Assembly: GCA_014905825.1 (NCBI GenBank)
Contig: JACGCN010000070.1
Coordinates: 62,001 to 126,000 of the forward strand
Reading direction: 5' to 3'
DNA from: Lyophyllum atratum
Taxonomy: Eukaryota; Basidiomycota; Agaricomycetes; Agaricales; Lyophyllaceae
Length of the DNA stretch: 64,000 nucleotides
The notes beneath the pieces were generated by a model, which saw nothing but the letters and a program-made list of their open reading frames with translations, searched no databases and was not told the origin of the DNA. A program made the translations under genes and the position numbers. This document shows positions 50,377 to 63,000 of the stretch, one piece after another. Position 1 is the stretch's first letter. Every line of letters starts with the position of its first letter.

Positions 50377-51593
50377 ATGGACAACCCTTTCATCTACGGC
50401 GGCTTAGCACTATTCAGCGGAATCGCATTGTCCGTGAGTGCTCCGTTATCAAACATCTCATCGGCTCAGCCGCATCTTCCATGATGAGCACCCTTTCATC
50501 CTTGTTCTTCGAGTCACGGGCCACCTTCACAGGTGTGCGCTGTGACGAGGACGACACACTTGGGTCAGGGTTCATACCCCTGCACTGAACTCCATCTTTT
50601 CATTCACTTCCAGGACTTACAGATTGCTGATTACTCCCAGTTGTATCTAGCGTTGGTCTTCTGGTCACCCTCGCCAATAATCACACACAGCTCGGAGAAA
50701 AAATACCGCTCACATGCCTCCCCGAAAACACCCCTTCCACTAACTCGCCTCACGGAACCTAGCTCCGTTGACCTCACCATAGTCGTCCCTGCGTACAATG
50801 AGACTGAGAGACTGCCGATCATGATGGCCTCCGCCGTCGCGCATCTGGCATCGCAGAAGAGCCGTACTTTTGAAATTCTCATCGTGGATGACGGTTCCAC
50901 GGACGGCACCTCCGCGACAGCACTCAAGCTTGCGGCCAAATACCCCAAATGTAATATCAAAGTCGTGACGCTAGAGAAGAATATTGGGAAAGGAGGGGCC
51001 GTGCGACATGGAATGTTGTACTCGAGTGGAGAGCGCATGTTGATGGCTGATGCTGACGGCGCGAGTCGCGTCGAGGATTTGGAAGCCTTGTGGAAAACTA
51101 TGGATGGCCTGGTGCCCAAGAACGAACCTGCGGTGGTTGTCGGAAGCCGCGCACATCTCGTCAAGTCGGAGGCAGTAGTCAAAGTACGTGAAGCACGGTC
51201 TTTCTCATCTCTCTATGCTCTGACGATCACTGGCAGCGCTCCTTCCTTCGCAACATCCTGATGTACGGTCTCCACACCATTCTCCGCATCGTTGGCGTCG
51301 GACACATCCGCGACACACAGTGCGGCTTCAAGCTGTTTTCACGAGCGGCGGCACAGCAAATATTTCCAGCACAACACCTTCCTACATGGATATTTGACGT
51401 CGAGCTCCTCCTTCTAGCTAAGCAGCTACACATTCCCGTTGCAGAGGTTCCTATTGAGTGGCACGAGGTGGCGGGAAGCAAACTGAACGTGATGACGGGT
51501 TCATTACAAATGCTACGGGACTTGTTGATCGTCAGGTCGAATCATCTGCTGGGCCGATGGACGGCTACTCCGGCGAAGAGAAAGTCGGACTAG
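50377..51593 (+). CDS. ALG5: Dolichyl-phosphate beta-glucosyltransferase
   Basis: Makes dolichyl-phosphate-glucose from UDP-glucose on the cytosolic face of the ER for N-glycan assembly. Exon 1 codes MDNPFIYGGLALFSGIALS, a membrane-span start. After one long or two short introns (50434-50640) comes LALVFWSPSP and a linker. The GT2 domain follows: DLTIVVPAYNETERLPIMM, ILIVDDGSTDGTS, LEKNIGKGGAVRHGML, and the DxD-type MLMADADGASR. After an intron at VVK the second half is RDTQCGFKLFSR, PTWIFDVELLLLAK and VPIEWHEVAGSKLNV. It ends KRKSD at TAG 51591-51593. Length and motif order match Alg5. The exon structure between 50434 and 50640 is unresolved. Confidence 0.92.
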
Positions 51594-52019
51594 AGTGTAC
51601 TTGGATTGGATGTACGTATCTTCATAATGGAATTAGACTATTTCCTCGCATTTTCAGGTCTGAAATGCACAAAAACGACTGCGTCCTTTCGCCTTCGAGT
51701 TACCATCTCGTCTGCAATATGGCGAAATAAGAGACGCCCGCGAGCTCCCTCAAGCCAGTACGAGATGGCGCTTGGTCTTGAATGTCTTATGGCGGACTGC
51801 CCTTTGCGAAATACTTATGCGGTCTCCTCTACCGAGGGTATTTACACATCCTCGCACTCGATGTTCGTCAGGAACACGATGATGTAATATTCTCAACCTC
51901 ATATCCCTCAATCTATATCCCTGAAGGGCCTGATAACAACAGCAGCGTGATGTGGATGGTCAATACAATTCAATATATCTTCCATCGTTGGGGACGGTCA
52001 AGACATGGATCCAGACCCC
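51594..52019. other. Intergenic region between convergent genes
   Basis: Between ALG5 and the unassigned minus-strand gene; two overlapping 80-90 codon ORFs without domains. I see no other signal. Confidence 0.4.
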
Positions 52020-52900
52020 TTACACGTTAGTAAGAAATTTCCTCACTTTGTCCCTGCGGACGTGGAGCCCATCGCCTAGCAAAATACCGAAATCGTCGTT
52101 GTAGAAGAGGATGAGGTGATTGATCTCGTCGTTGCTATACTTCCCAGGGTGTGGGTTGAAGTTCGGGGGTGCATGTCCAATCAAAAGCCCGTCATTAAGG
52201 GAGGCTAAGGTAGCTTGTATGGCCGTTGTTTGAGCAATGGCTCGCGCAAGAGTAAGCCCATCACCCTTGATCTGCTCTCCGATAATGACATATAACGCAT
52301 AAGACAGGAAACAGGGGATTCAATCTGAACGCACCGTTTTCAAGCGCGCATTGTATGCCTTCTCTGGCGTGTATTGACTGCTTAAGCTGTTTTGCCTGGT
52401 GATGCGGTCATTTTCCTGCTTTGCTTCCATGACGTTGACTCTATGGAACATTGCTTCCATCTGACCAGAAAATTCGAGGAGGCGTCGGTTGATGCTCGCC
52501 GCATAAAGATCGCCAGTAGATGGAAACGCCGCATTGGCGTCTGAGCTCAGATCAGTTAGGAGATAGTATTCGAAGAATCTGATCAACGTACGAGCCATCT
52601 GAATCGCACGGACTCGTAGATCTGCGAACCTGACAACATCATCTGTGACTTGGGGTTCTGTTTCCCTAGCTAACGAATGATAAGTATGTTAATGGTCCAA
52701 TGATATGATATTCGCGTACCTTTAATGGCTCTCAGCGCTGCTGCGACACTCTCCGCGTCTGATAGATCACTAGCGCGTATAGGTGCACTGACTGGGATGC
52801 CTTCATTCAAGATGACGTGGCCAAGAGTATCTGGAAGCTCAGGGAACGTCTGTTTTATGCTTCTTATCGCATGTACGTAGCGAGGAAGAGGAGCAGACAT
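52020..52900 (-). CDS. Conserved hypothetical protein, helix-rich
   Basis: Three exons give ~258 residues: MSAPLPRYVHAIRSIKQTFP then ELPDTLGHVILNEGIPVSAP; after an intron ARETEPQVTDDVVRFADLRV; then after another QIKGDGLTLARAIAQTT with LIGHAPPNFNPHPG and NHLILFYNDDFGILLGDGL, ending RKFLTNV (TAA 52022-52020). All introns are GT-AG and keep frame across 880 bp, which supports a real gene. I do not recognise the family. No signal peptide or membrane span. An in-frame upstream ATG at 52921 would add seven residues. It looks soluble, with a mostly helical N-terminal two thirds. Confidence 0.65.
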
Positions 52901-54791
52901 GTCGATGAAGATGTGTTTCAATTTGGGACTGGCATTTTATCTGGCTAGGTGACCCTTATCTGCAAGCCGAGACAGACTGAGATGCGCGGAGAGATCAACC
53001 ATGTCTATCATGAAGAAATCCCGGTCCTGGCCTTGAAATGCTGTTTAACCTGTTTGTTCCAGTCGGGACGCATTAGATGGCAGTTCGAACGTCGAAGAAA
53101 CGTGTGCAAGGGCCGCTGCCTTCGGGTGCAACCTTTGCCACAGTTTACCTCTGTTACAAGGTATCGACGATACTCGTGCCGCTATCGTCGCCTGATCATA
53201 TCATATTATTGATGAGACACAACCTTCTATTGCTTGTCCAATTCTTCAAGTCCTAGATAGACGGTCTTGGAACACGAGAAAGGTTGTGTGGAGGATGAAC
53301 GCAAATTTGACTGGGAACTTCCTGTCAACGGTCTAGACAAGTCTAGGGATTACTCGCATTTCTGGTATCCGTGCCGTCAGATCGGCGGCGGTTACAAGAG
53401 AGAAACTCCCATGGATCCTCACCTTTAAGCCGATTGGCAAACTATTCGAGTAGGTAGGAGCAGAAGATAACTCGGCTAATGATATTCTCGTTACGTCTTT
53501 TTGGAGATGATTTACAGGTTGCTTTCGGAATTGACTCTTTACTGGGATGCAAAGCTAGAGATTTATGAGGTCATTTATAGTAGGGATAGTATGACATGGG
53601 TATCACCGTACCATCAAAAGTATCAAGAGGCCATTCGTTATCTACGACCTTTCAGGGTCGTAAAGCGAAGAATTGGAAGAAGAAGGTGAAGTCCAGGGTG
53701 GCGAGAGATGTGGGGAGTGAGAAGTTGGGATCGTTGAACTTGATAGATGAAGGGGAGGGAGGCCTTGGCCGCTTCTTCAAACTTTCAACAGTGGCTATAT
53801 AGTGGATGGCAAGGCTAAGCAAGGGCTGTCGAGATTCTGAATCCAGAAAGGTCTTAGCTATTAGAAGATCAACAGCTGTGTCGGACTTGAGAACGACCGA
53901 ACACGATGCAGCTGTGAAGTCTTGGAACTCCCATTCTCTCATGGCGATAGCCAACTTGATCTCTACCGTAAGCTCAGCGTGAGATGTTGACCTCGACTGA
54001 CCAAAGTCAAGTGCACTGTCCTACACTCGCCTCCGGAGTTGGAGAGGGTTGGCTGTACAATGGGTCTGTTAACTAGTTCTGATAATTGATGTGGGGTCGG
54101 TCAAGTTAAGGTTAAGCGGCCATAAGTACCATGAATGGACAGGGTCCAGCTGCACATCACAAATGCTCGGGCGCGGATTGGCCAGAAAGACATGCCAAGG
54201 TAGCCCGTCAAATGAGAAGCAATCTGTACGAAGGAGTGACCTGTACCATCTAAGGAAGCGGTGGACCATCTAATTCTAGGATTCGGCGGTGGGAAAGCAC
54301 AGGGCTTACATACCTTTACATAGCGTGGCTGGCCTGTCCGGGTTATCTACGCTCTCGCGCCTGGATTTGCTGCAGAGGATTTTGGGAACATCTTCACATA
54401 GCTCGTACTAGGAGAAAAAGGCATAAAGTCATAAGCAATTTCTAACGGTGCTCAGAAGCGAACTAATTCTCCGCCACGCTAAGATATATGTCGGGTGGTG
54501 CACCTGGAGAGCCTCCGGATGACGATGCCAAATGACTTCGCTAAAATTTATACAGGTTATGGAAGTCATGAGAGCCTCCTGAGATCTCTGTTAACGGTAT
54601 GAGTTTCAAAATGTCATCCGAAGATATTCCAGCGTGGCGAGGATAATAGGCATAGTCTGATCGCATGGTTACGCATCCGACGAAATGGCGAATGGTCGGT
54701 GATGCGGTTCGATGCGATGTAATTTTAGGATCCCCGAGGGTATATAAATAACAAGAACGATCTGAAAGACGTCTGCTCAATATTAGGAAGA
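52901..54791. other. Long intergenic region, no supported gene
   Basis: About 1.9 kb. A 100-codon minus-strand ORF (53652-53954) has reasonable composition but no domain, no intron support and ends in a poly-Phe stretch; it may be a fragment or chance. A TATA box for the CBM1 gene lies at the right end. Confidence 0.4.
54741..54750 (+). promoter_or_regulatory. TATA box of CBM1 protein gene
   Basis: TATATAAATA, 42 bp upstream of ATG 54792. Strong match and good spacing. Confidence 0.55.
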
Positions 54792-55705
54792 ATGACTCTC
54801 CAAAAGACTTCGTACATACTCGCTTCTGCATGCCTATTGGCAGCTGGTGTGTCTGGCCAAGCGACAGCTCCACAATGGGGGCAGGTGGGTCAAACTCAGT
54901 CGCTCCCCGCATCTGTCTTATTGATTCTCCGGGTAGTGCGGTGGAATTGGCTGGTCTGGCGCAACACTTTGTCCTTCAGGGTGGTATTGCAGTGTCCTAA
55001 ACCCGTATTATTCGCAGTGCCTTCAAGGTACAGCGACGAGCGTTCCGACGACTACTACGACAGTAGGCGGAGGCGGAGGTGGAGGTACGACCACCACGAC
55101 AGCATCAGGCGGTTCTTCGACGTTAGTTCCGGGATACTCTTTCATCCGAGCAGTGGTAAGAATCAAAAACCGTTAAGAAGTCGTAGGACGCCTCACATGT
55201 TATCATAATCGACAGGAGGACCCGAACTTCCACAAATACCTTCAGTCTGAAGTCCTGAACACCGCTTCAGATGCAGTCCTTGGCAGTCCAAGTACTGCGT
55301 CCCAGTTCCAGATTACAGGTGGCCAGCTAATTCAGAACGCTGGCGGAAGCCCACTTTATGCCGTCGTCGAGAGCCGGGCCAACTCAACCGTCATGAAGCT
55401 TAAAATGAGCTGGTCGAAGACTCCTGCGACTGCGGGGACCTTTGTCTTCAGCGGTGATACCGTCGAGTGGAGCATCCCCACTATCACAAGGCCCCAGAAC
55501 AACGTAAGATCGAATGAAAAAAAATCGAGGCAAACATATGAAAACTGACGGGTGGGATATTTTCTATCAGGCATGGCTGGTGTGCCCCGATGCTCAAGGA
55601 CATGCCGATGTATACATCAACCTTGGACCATACTCATACCAAACTCCGGCTGGGTGTGCCGACGAGACTATCCACGCATACACAGGTGCGACAGCTACGG
55701 CGTGA
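54792..55705 (+). CDS. Secreted protein with CBM1 cellulose-binding module
   Basis: The signal peptide [20 protein letters not shown] ends near SGQ. An intron falls inside the CBM1: QWGQ joined to [20 protein letters not shown] and LNPYYSQCL, giving the four Cys and three aromatic residues of a fungal cellulose-binding module. A Thr/Gly-rich linker follows, then a ~150-residue domain beginning [20 protein letters not shown] and including [20 protein letters not shown]. It ends [16 protein letters not shown]. The C-terminal domain is not a glycosyl hydrolase or LPMO that I recognise; similar CBM1 proteins of unknown activity exist in wood and litter fungi. Four exons, stop TGA 55703-55705. Extracellular binding to plant cell wall is the firm inference; catalytic role is open. 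Confidence 0.82.
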
Positions 55706-56251
55706 AGCAGTGCCATTCATGGGGAAGGACAGTGAGAGCGCAATTAGTTTTCGCCTCTGGGAAGTCAGTCAGCACACGATATAATGCAGTAGCACGAACC
55801 AGTCAACGCAACTTGGACTTCGCCTACATCCGAGATCTCTATGGGTTCGCTCATGCTGAAACAATGTTGTCTAGTGTGTCGAACTCTTTCTAAGTCCAAC
55901 GTTGCCTTCAGGTTCTCGAGCGTTGACCGTGTAGTTTAAGGAAGAATTGCAACCACATTGATCGGCACAGATCGTTGCGAGTGATAGTGATAGTGATAAG
56001 ATAAGATAGGATTTAGAGATTTTTACATCTCAGTTATTGAGATATCATTGGCACCAGACCGTGAAGACTGCATTAACTTCTGGTGCCTCTGTAGGCTGCT
56101 ACGGATGAGAAAGAGTGTCCAGAATTCTCTGCAGTGCAAGTCCTGGAGGCAGACTATAGCCGGAGGGTAGTTTGGCCTACTAAGTATATTGATACTGCTA
56201 TTCCATCTTCAATCGCAATGTGAACGTAAACGCAAACCAATAGAACCCCGA
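55706..56251. other. Intergenic region between convergent genes
   Basis: Contains a short GATAGT/GATAAG simple tract near 55983-56008. No gene seen. Confidence 0.4.
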
Positions 56252-57921
56252 TCATACACCGAGGGACACTGGGAGACATATAAGTGCGTAAGATAAGTAG
56301 AGGCTGTTCTCCCTAGTGGCATCTGCTTCATTGCCAGTCCAATTAATCTCCTCCATCGAACGACTCCACTTCACAGATGAGTTCTCGTTGTGGAGATGAT
56401 AGAACAGGATATCCTTGACCCCCTTCCACTTCTCCATGGTTGTCTTGTTCTTCTTGCGTTCGAGAATATGGTCGATGATATCGGAGGAGAATGGGTGCAC
56501 CGTCGTGATAATCTGGGCGGTGCAATCCTTTCTGGTGTCCTCTTGTGAGAAATTGTCGAAAGTAAAGGTTGTCGTCAAAATGGGGAGGACCTGGACAGTA
56601 ATGTCCTGCCTAATTTTTGCATACGCGAAGACAAGTGCATCCATGCCGCTTAACACTGTTGTGCCAAGACAATATTTGCGGTCTAAAATCAACCCGAACG
56701 GTGCCTCCAAGCTAGAGACAAGCTTCTCCGTAGCGCAACGAAGAATCGGTGGTATCCCGCCTGTAGCCCGATGAACATCTTCCTCGGCGCTACTGTTATC
56801 CGGTGCTCGAAAGACCTTGAAAGCGAGGACAGCGCGGTGACCATCAGCGATCTCTGTGACTTCATGAGGGACATCAGGGTAGAAAGCTACCCAGGAACCT
56901 TCACATGCACCGAAGCTATCTCCGTCGACAATGAGATTCTTACTGCCTGTGGTGTCTCCCAATCCAACGAGAAAAGTCCCAACAAGATCCTTTTGGGGAG
57001 TGTCTCGATGAGCTTTGAAGTGTCCCCCGGGGCCGTAGAGGTGGATCTTGTATGGTTCTACCCGAACACGACTAGGATAGAAGTGATCCTGCCAATGCTT
57101 CGAGATTGCATCGAGTAGCTTTGGCTCAACATTGAAGGCATCGGATCGGATTTCGCGAGCCATACGGACTTTCGAGTCAACTTTTGTCACTTGGTTTCGC
57201 ACGTCGCCAAACCCTGATATGTGGGAGTGGTCAAACCACGCCTTGAGACGACTAGAGACATCTGCGGTTCGCCATCTCCTCGTAGAATCCTGGACAGTGT
57301 CATTAAAGGTGTAGCCAGGCAGGAAAATACTGAGCTGGAAACCAGAATCGAGTTCACCGTTCTTGTAAGCCGGAAACTGTTTCTGGATTCTCAAAAAGTC
57401 GAGGACCTGTGTAATCACTGTTGAGTGACAATAAAACGCAGTAAAATGACAACACGTGCGAGTTGCCTGTCATTCTCTGGCACTTTTCGGGCGGGATCAT
57501 CACGACCATGTCGCTCTTCTGTATCGCAACTCTGCCTCGAGTAGTATTCTATGGTTTCTTCAGGACGTTGCTCTCTCAAGGGGCATATCCCTATTTCAGG
57601 GATGCGGTAATGAAGCTCAGTAGCTCTTTGAATGTCCAGAGCGGTCCTGAGACCAGGCAGTTGACTGAGTTCTATGATATCCTGTGAATGACGCATAAGG
57701 TTACTGGCGAATGGGTAAAGCATGTCTCGTACATGATGATTGGTGGGCTGCGGGGGCGGTCCTTCTCCACGACACTTCTTTTTGGGCCCTTGAATGGGGT
57801 CATCAGTATTTGCGGAGGCACTTGAAGTGGTATCGGCGCGTTTGCGAATCATGGGATGTTCTAGGGTGAGGATAAAGAGAGCAGGTCGACTTTTTATGCA
57901 AAGAGTTGGGGAAGCCGGCAC
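56252..57921 (-). CDS. 2-oxoglutarate/Fe(II)-dependent oxygenase family protein
   Basis: Two exons. The 3' exon holds VRVEPYKIHLYGPGGHFKAH followed by RDTPQKDLVGTFLVGLGD, giving the H-x-D iron ligands. The distal pair is FYPDVPHEVTEIADGHRAVL, with H then R for 2-oxoglutarate. This exon has been read as starting at ATG 57418, but a 47 nt intron (GTTGTCATT to ACACAG) joins NDRQLAR of the upstream frame directly to VLDFLRIQKQFPAY in frame. The gene therefore begins at 57921 or, more likely, 57852 (MIRKRADTTSS), with an N-terminal part carrying a basic KKKCR patch. Substrate unknown. Resembles fungal prolyl-hydroxylase-like orphans rather than AlkB. Confidence 0.75.
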
Positions 57922-58650
57922 CTGGAGTCATCCTACGTCAACCGAACGCGCAAATGAAATCATTGAATTAGTGTGGGCAATCTCCCACGAAAATACAATG
58001 CAATAATCAGCCCAGTTGGCAGGAACCATTACTTGCCAGGGAGTTCGAGTTGCTGTCGACGCGCTTGCATATCATATTTCCACAGAATCGAATCACAATA
58101 GGATAACCGATGAGGATGAAGAAAAATCAACCTTCCGAGGACTTGCCACTTGACCCGGAGAGAGCTGTTGACTCATCAGGGTTCAAGTTGACTGAACGCT
58201 AGTACTAGTAGTCCTCCATGACGCCAAGCATCACGATCACATGGTCACGTAGTCACGGTGGACACACCCAAGCAACGTAACGCACACTCATTTAGCTCTC
58301 ATTAACTGGAAAGCGCGTCATGAGCGACGCGACGTGCATATTATGTCTTTGCTATCGATCGGCATGTCAGATTTCTGTGCGGTCAGGCTCAAAGAATCCG
58401 GGAGGGTGGAAACTAATTGGGCCCGGACCTTGGCTACGACGAGAAGCGGAGACGGATGGAGCCCGGTCAAGAACGTTGAACATTCACCAGCTAGATACCC
58501 AACTTGACGCCGACTTGCCTTATTCTTTCTTGCACATCAGTATATCATGTTCTCGGCGATATGGGAATCAAGGGACGTTCTATCGCAGAAGAGGTGGTCC
58601 ATGTCCCACCTCTGCCATTGGCTAGCTATCAAAGTTGTCTATCTCAGGCG
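57922..58650. other. Intergenic region, no gene seen
   Basis: About 730 bp upstream of the oxygenase gene and downstream of the small secreted protein gene. ORFs up to 101 codons without domains. Confidence 0.4.
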
Positions 58651-59029
58651 CTAATGTTCACTGCGTCTTTTGTTAGCTATCTGACAATACGACCTTGAGA
58701 GAGGACTAACCGGACACGCGCCGCAACCACAATATGCACAGCAGCTGCTGTAATCGCAAGCCGCGTCGTAGTTGCTACAGGCCCCGGCGAGGTCGGTCTG
58801 TCATTGTCGAAACATCGTCAGGAGTGGAAAAGGCGAAGTCGATGGTCGCCGAGCACTCACGTCGCAGTCTACAAACTGTATAAATCGATATCAACACCTC
58901 GTTGATGAATGAGAGACAGCAGTCAGTCAGTTGAGACTTGAGACGTACGCAGTCGCATTGGGGAGGCTTGTTCAGCTGGGCAGAGACAGCGACAATCAGA
59001 GCCATGATGTAGATCGCGGAAGCGCGCAT
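58651..59029 (-). CDS. Small secreted cysteine-rich protein
   Basis: Built from three exons too short to stand out individually. Exon 1: MRASAIYIMALIVAVSAQLN then KPPQCDC, a signal peptide cleaved near SAQ. Intron 1 (GTACGT...TATACAG, ~73 nt). Exon 2 codes only FVDCD. Intron 2 (GTGAGT...TGACAG, ~66 nt). Exon 3: TDLAGACSNYDAACDYSSCC then AYCGCGACP, ending with a basic KRRSEH at TAG 58653-58651. Mature protein about 60 residues with 11 Cys, mostly in one cluster. Small cysteine-rich secreted proteins act as effectors, antimicrobials or surface proteins in fungi; no family is recognised. Promoter TATAAATA lies about 50 bp upstream. A further intron at CPG^GTTAGT would change the tail. Confidence 0.7.
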
Positions 59030-59079
59030 TGGGGTTATGAGGTAGTTAATGATCGGCTTTGAGTGAATGACATGGCCCG

Positions 59080-59087
59080 TATTTATA
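59080..59087 (-). promoter_or_regulatory. TATA box of small secreted protein gene
   Basis: TATAAATA on the minus strand, about 50 bp before the ATG at 59029. Good match and spacing; supports the start chosen for the small secreted protein. Confidence 0.5.
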
Positions 59088-60009
59088 CTCGGGAGCGACA
59101 CCGTGGAATGCCTGAGTTGATAATCGTTGTTCCAGATGTTTACTAGGTCCGAATAAAATTGTGGCATGCATTCATCCGAACGCGCCTGTGCTCATGACAT
59201 GCCACGTAGAGGAAGGAGTGGAAGGAGCACATGCACCCACAACAAAGTGTATTCGCAGCCCTCCAAATGGTCTCCTGAGCAGTTCCGAATGGTCCTGCTT
59301 CCACATCGTCGATCAATCAAATCGCGGCCGTAATTCTATACGAAGGATACCCATAGACTTTTTTTAGAATACGCACGCTGGCAGCCCAGATTGCCTTTCA
59401 GAACGGCGATTCACGGCATCTTCTCCGCTTTTTTCGTGAAGAACATGTGGCGAGGATTGCTTTTGGAGTCGGAGAATAACCCGGAGCGAAGGACGGAGAA
59501 AACTCTGATGCATTCGATTGAACCTTACACATGTACGCACTAAAAATTGTTGACGACCAAGTCTTGTGCACTGGAAAAACATATGTAGGATGGTCGTCAG
59601 TATCGTCTCAGATGTGACATGTGAGAGTCTCACACTATAGAACCGGTCAGAGGCTGAGTACTGAGTACCAGACTGGATTCGCGGCTACGACCTGCCACAA
59701 AATCCTTGCAAAGCACATATCTTGGAGTCCATCCGTCCGTACACGACTTGTGGAAGGCGAAGATCAACTACTAACATCGGCGCGGGGCATGCTAGTGACC
59801 ACAAGAGCCTGGGATTGATTCCAGCATTTCTCAACACAGAGCACCGGAATCCTCCTGGCCACCGAAATTCGAGAAGAGAGACTCCGAGAGAGGTCGGAGG
59901 TTGTCCGGAACTTCCGAATCCCGATGAGGTAAGCGGCATGTTTATTTCACCGGCTTCAGGCAAATATCGTGCCGTTGATGCGGTTCGACCTTGACCAACA
60001 CGAGACGCA
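59088..60009. other. Intergenic region, divergent promoters
   Basis: About 0.9 kb between the small secreted protein and GPATCH1. ORFs of 89-113 codons on both strands overlap each other and show no domain. Confidence 0.4.
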
Positions 60010-63000
60010 ATGAGTAGCCGTCTCAAGCGTAAATTGGGGGATTTAGGAGTGGATACGTCCAGCAGGAAGGTTAATGAATCGTTCTGTCTTGTGAAGTGAC
60101 TTCTCTATGAAATTATCTGACTCTTACTAACATTCGGTATAGATTGGAACACCACTACCACCGCTCGAGAAGTCCAAGGATACAGGAGAGTTCGTGCCTA
60201 TCTGGAAACAAGATGTACGTTACCTTCATTACTCTTCGGCTTTACCTGACATCCTGCTCAGGTTCGAGATGAAAAAGGCCGACGGCGACTGCATGGAGCG
60301 TTTACGGGAGGTTTCTCCGCTGGTTATTTCAACACAGTTGGGTCCAAGGAGGGTATGTCCTGCGATAATTTCTGTCACACTCTCGATGTTCTAATATATA
60401 TTAGGATGGGCGCCCTCTACATTCGTGTCGTCTCGGGGAGACAGAGCGAAACAGAAGGCTGCGCGTCCGGAAGACTTCATGGACGAGGAGGATCTGCAAG
60501 AGCTGAAGGATAGCCGACAGTTACTTGACACCACGGATGAGATGGATCTCACAGGCGGTAGTAAAGGAGACGTAGACGAGCCAGAAAAGGAGTGCGTACC
60601 TTGTTTCTCAAGCGTTTGAAAGCTCACAAACGTCGTATAGCTCCATTGTTTCTGCTCTCGAAGCTTCTCTGCTTCCCCCGCCTTCCGATTCTGCTGGCGC
60701 CCGCATTCTCAAGAAGATGGGATGGCGGCTAGGGCAAGGCGTCGGTCCTCGAGTATCACTGCGCAAACGGAAGTTCCAAGACATGCAGCTATCATTTGGA
60801 GGGCGAGTTTCCAGTGACCTAGCCAATATCCCCAATGACGACGAAGAGGCGTCCAAACATACGTACGCCCCTCGGGATACTCCAATTCTCTTGGTGGACC
60901 GGAAAGATAACTCACATGGGCTGGGTTATAATCCTGGGATGGGGCTCCATGATAGCGTTGGCGGAAAGCGTGGTACCGATAGCTCAAAGGGGCCTCGCCT
61001 TGCGTGTATGTAAATCTGTTTGATCACTTTACGTTTTACTGATCATTTTGTAGCTGGCTTTGGCCTGGGAGCACTGAACGATGCAGACGAAGATGATCTG
61101 GACGTCTACGATGGTGGTCTCATAAGCAGCAGGCGTCGAGAGGCTTATGACACTACGGAACGTGATGACGAGGACACAGTTGCGATCGGCGGGAGGTCAG
61201 AGAGGGGAAAGAAACAACCAGTCGTGAGTCAAGTTCCCTGCCTGACATCAGCACCTGTTTTTCACATACCCAAGCGACCAGCGTCTTTCGTGGCATTATT
61301 CCGCGACGGCCAACCTGTGTTAGCTGGGTTTATCCTATCAGATAAACCGGTCTCAGAAGATAGATGGTGTGTTCCCTCCATCTCTGCCCGTGGAATTGTT
61401 CTCAAACCAGCACAGGTTCCCCTTACCTGATATTCCCAAAGACTGGACACCTGATCCACGACGCGTCTTGGCTCAATACCAAGAGAAGGAACACATTTCA
61501 GCCCAGGCACAAGCACGTAACATTGCAGGTGGATGGGATTCAAAAATCACAGCGGACGACGTATGCTCCTATCCATTTCATCCATAGATGACTGTTAACA
61601 CATATTACAGCGAGGAGCTATTCTCGGAGAAACACCCCTTCCATCCGCTCCCCGCTCAGTGTTCGAATTCATGTCCAAGAAAGACCGTGAACGTCTCCAA
61701 AACATCGCTGCCACTCAAGGTCAACCCCCTCCCTCCCCCGGCCCTACCACACTCCCATCTGCCGCACCCCCGCCCGAGACCATAAGAATCCCGCGCACGG
61801 AACCGCAGATCGCACAAGCCGCCCTCCGCGGGTTCCAGCCCTTCGCCGCAGACCCTGCGAAGCAGGCGCGCTACAACGCCTACCTACAGTCCCAAGTCGG
61901 CACAGACACGGCTGGACCGCCATTAAAGCCGTCCCCTACTCAGCGCATTGACGAATTCAATAAAGAGGTGGAGGACTATGCCAAAGCCGCGCTGTTATTT
62001 AAGCCCATGTCAAGTGCGATGGCGGGGCGGTTCACAAGTGCAGCAGTAGTGGAGCACGGCCCGAAGATCCACGAGGGGCTGCATACACCGTCACACGAGG
62101 AGATAGAGCGGAAGGAGCAGGAGAAGCTGAAGGAGGAGGAGGAGAATCTGAGCCCAAAGGCCCACGCGGCCAGGATGGGCATGTATGGCCCCTTGACGCG
62201 TGAGGTGAAGCCGTGGCAGCCCGCTAAGCTTCTATGCAAACGGTTCGGGGTGAAGGACCCAAATCCCGAGCCGGAGGTTGTCGTGCCGCCTGCACCTGCA
62301 GAGCCTGGGTCGAATTGGCAGCAGCCCGAGTTCCCGACGGCGTCGACGGGTGGAACGGGAGAGGGAGAGGGAGAGGCGTCGGGTTTGGGCGGGGGACGGA
62401 AGGGCATCAAGGATATCTCGAATGTTGGCTTGGGGGAAGACGAGGCTCAAGGACGTGATACACTGACGTATGAGAGGCCCACGATGGACGTATTCAAGGC
62501 AATATTCGCGAGTGACGACGAGGATAGCGACGACGAGGAGATCAAGGTGGAAGAAGAGGATATCCCGCCGCCTGTGGTGGCTGCTGTAACCATACCGAGC
62601 ACCAGTTCGGCCCTAGAGCTCCCTTCAACGCCCGTACTCGTAGACACTGGACCAGTAGATCTCAGCTCATTCAAGCCGACCTTCATCCCACGTGAGGGAA
62701 AAGCAAAGAAGGACAAGGAGAAGGGCAAAGACAAAGACAAAGACAAAGATAAGAAGGAGAAGAAGAAGCGGGAGAAGGAGAAACGATCTGTGCTCTCATT
62801 TGCGATGGACGAGGAGGGCGGGGAGGAACCCGCACTGAGGCCGTCGCCTCACCGGCCGAAGAAGAAAAAGCAGCGGAAGGAGAAGCGGGAGGACGATGAG
62901 GATGACGGGATGTGGGTAGAGAAACCGGCGCCAGAAGCGGTGAAGGGGCTGATGTTGCCACCCCCGCCGCCGGTCACTGACACTGAGAACGTCCCAGATT

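Noticed and set aside
53652..53954. 100-codon minus-strand ORF as an isolated small gene
   Set aside because: No recognisable motif, low-complexity end, no splice partners; could be a fragment but cannot be supported.
59685..60026. 113-codon minus-strand ORF upstream of GPATCH1
   Set aside because: Overlaps the GPATCH1 start and an equally long ORF on the other strand; neither shows conservation.
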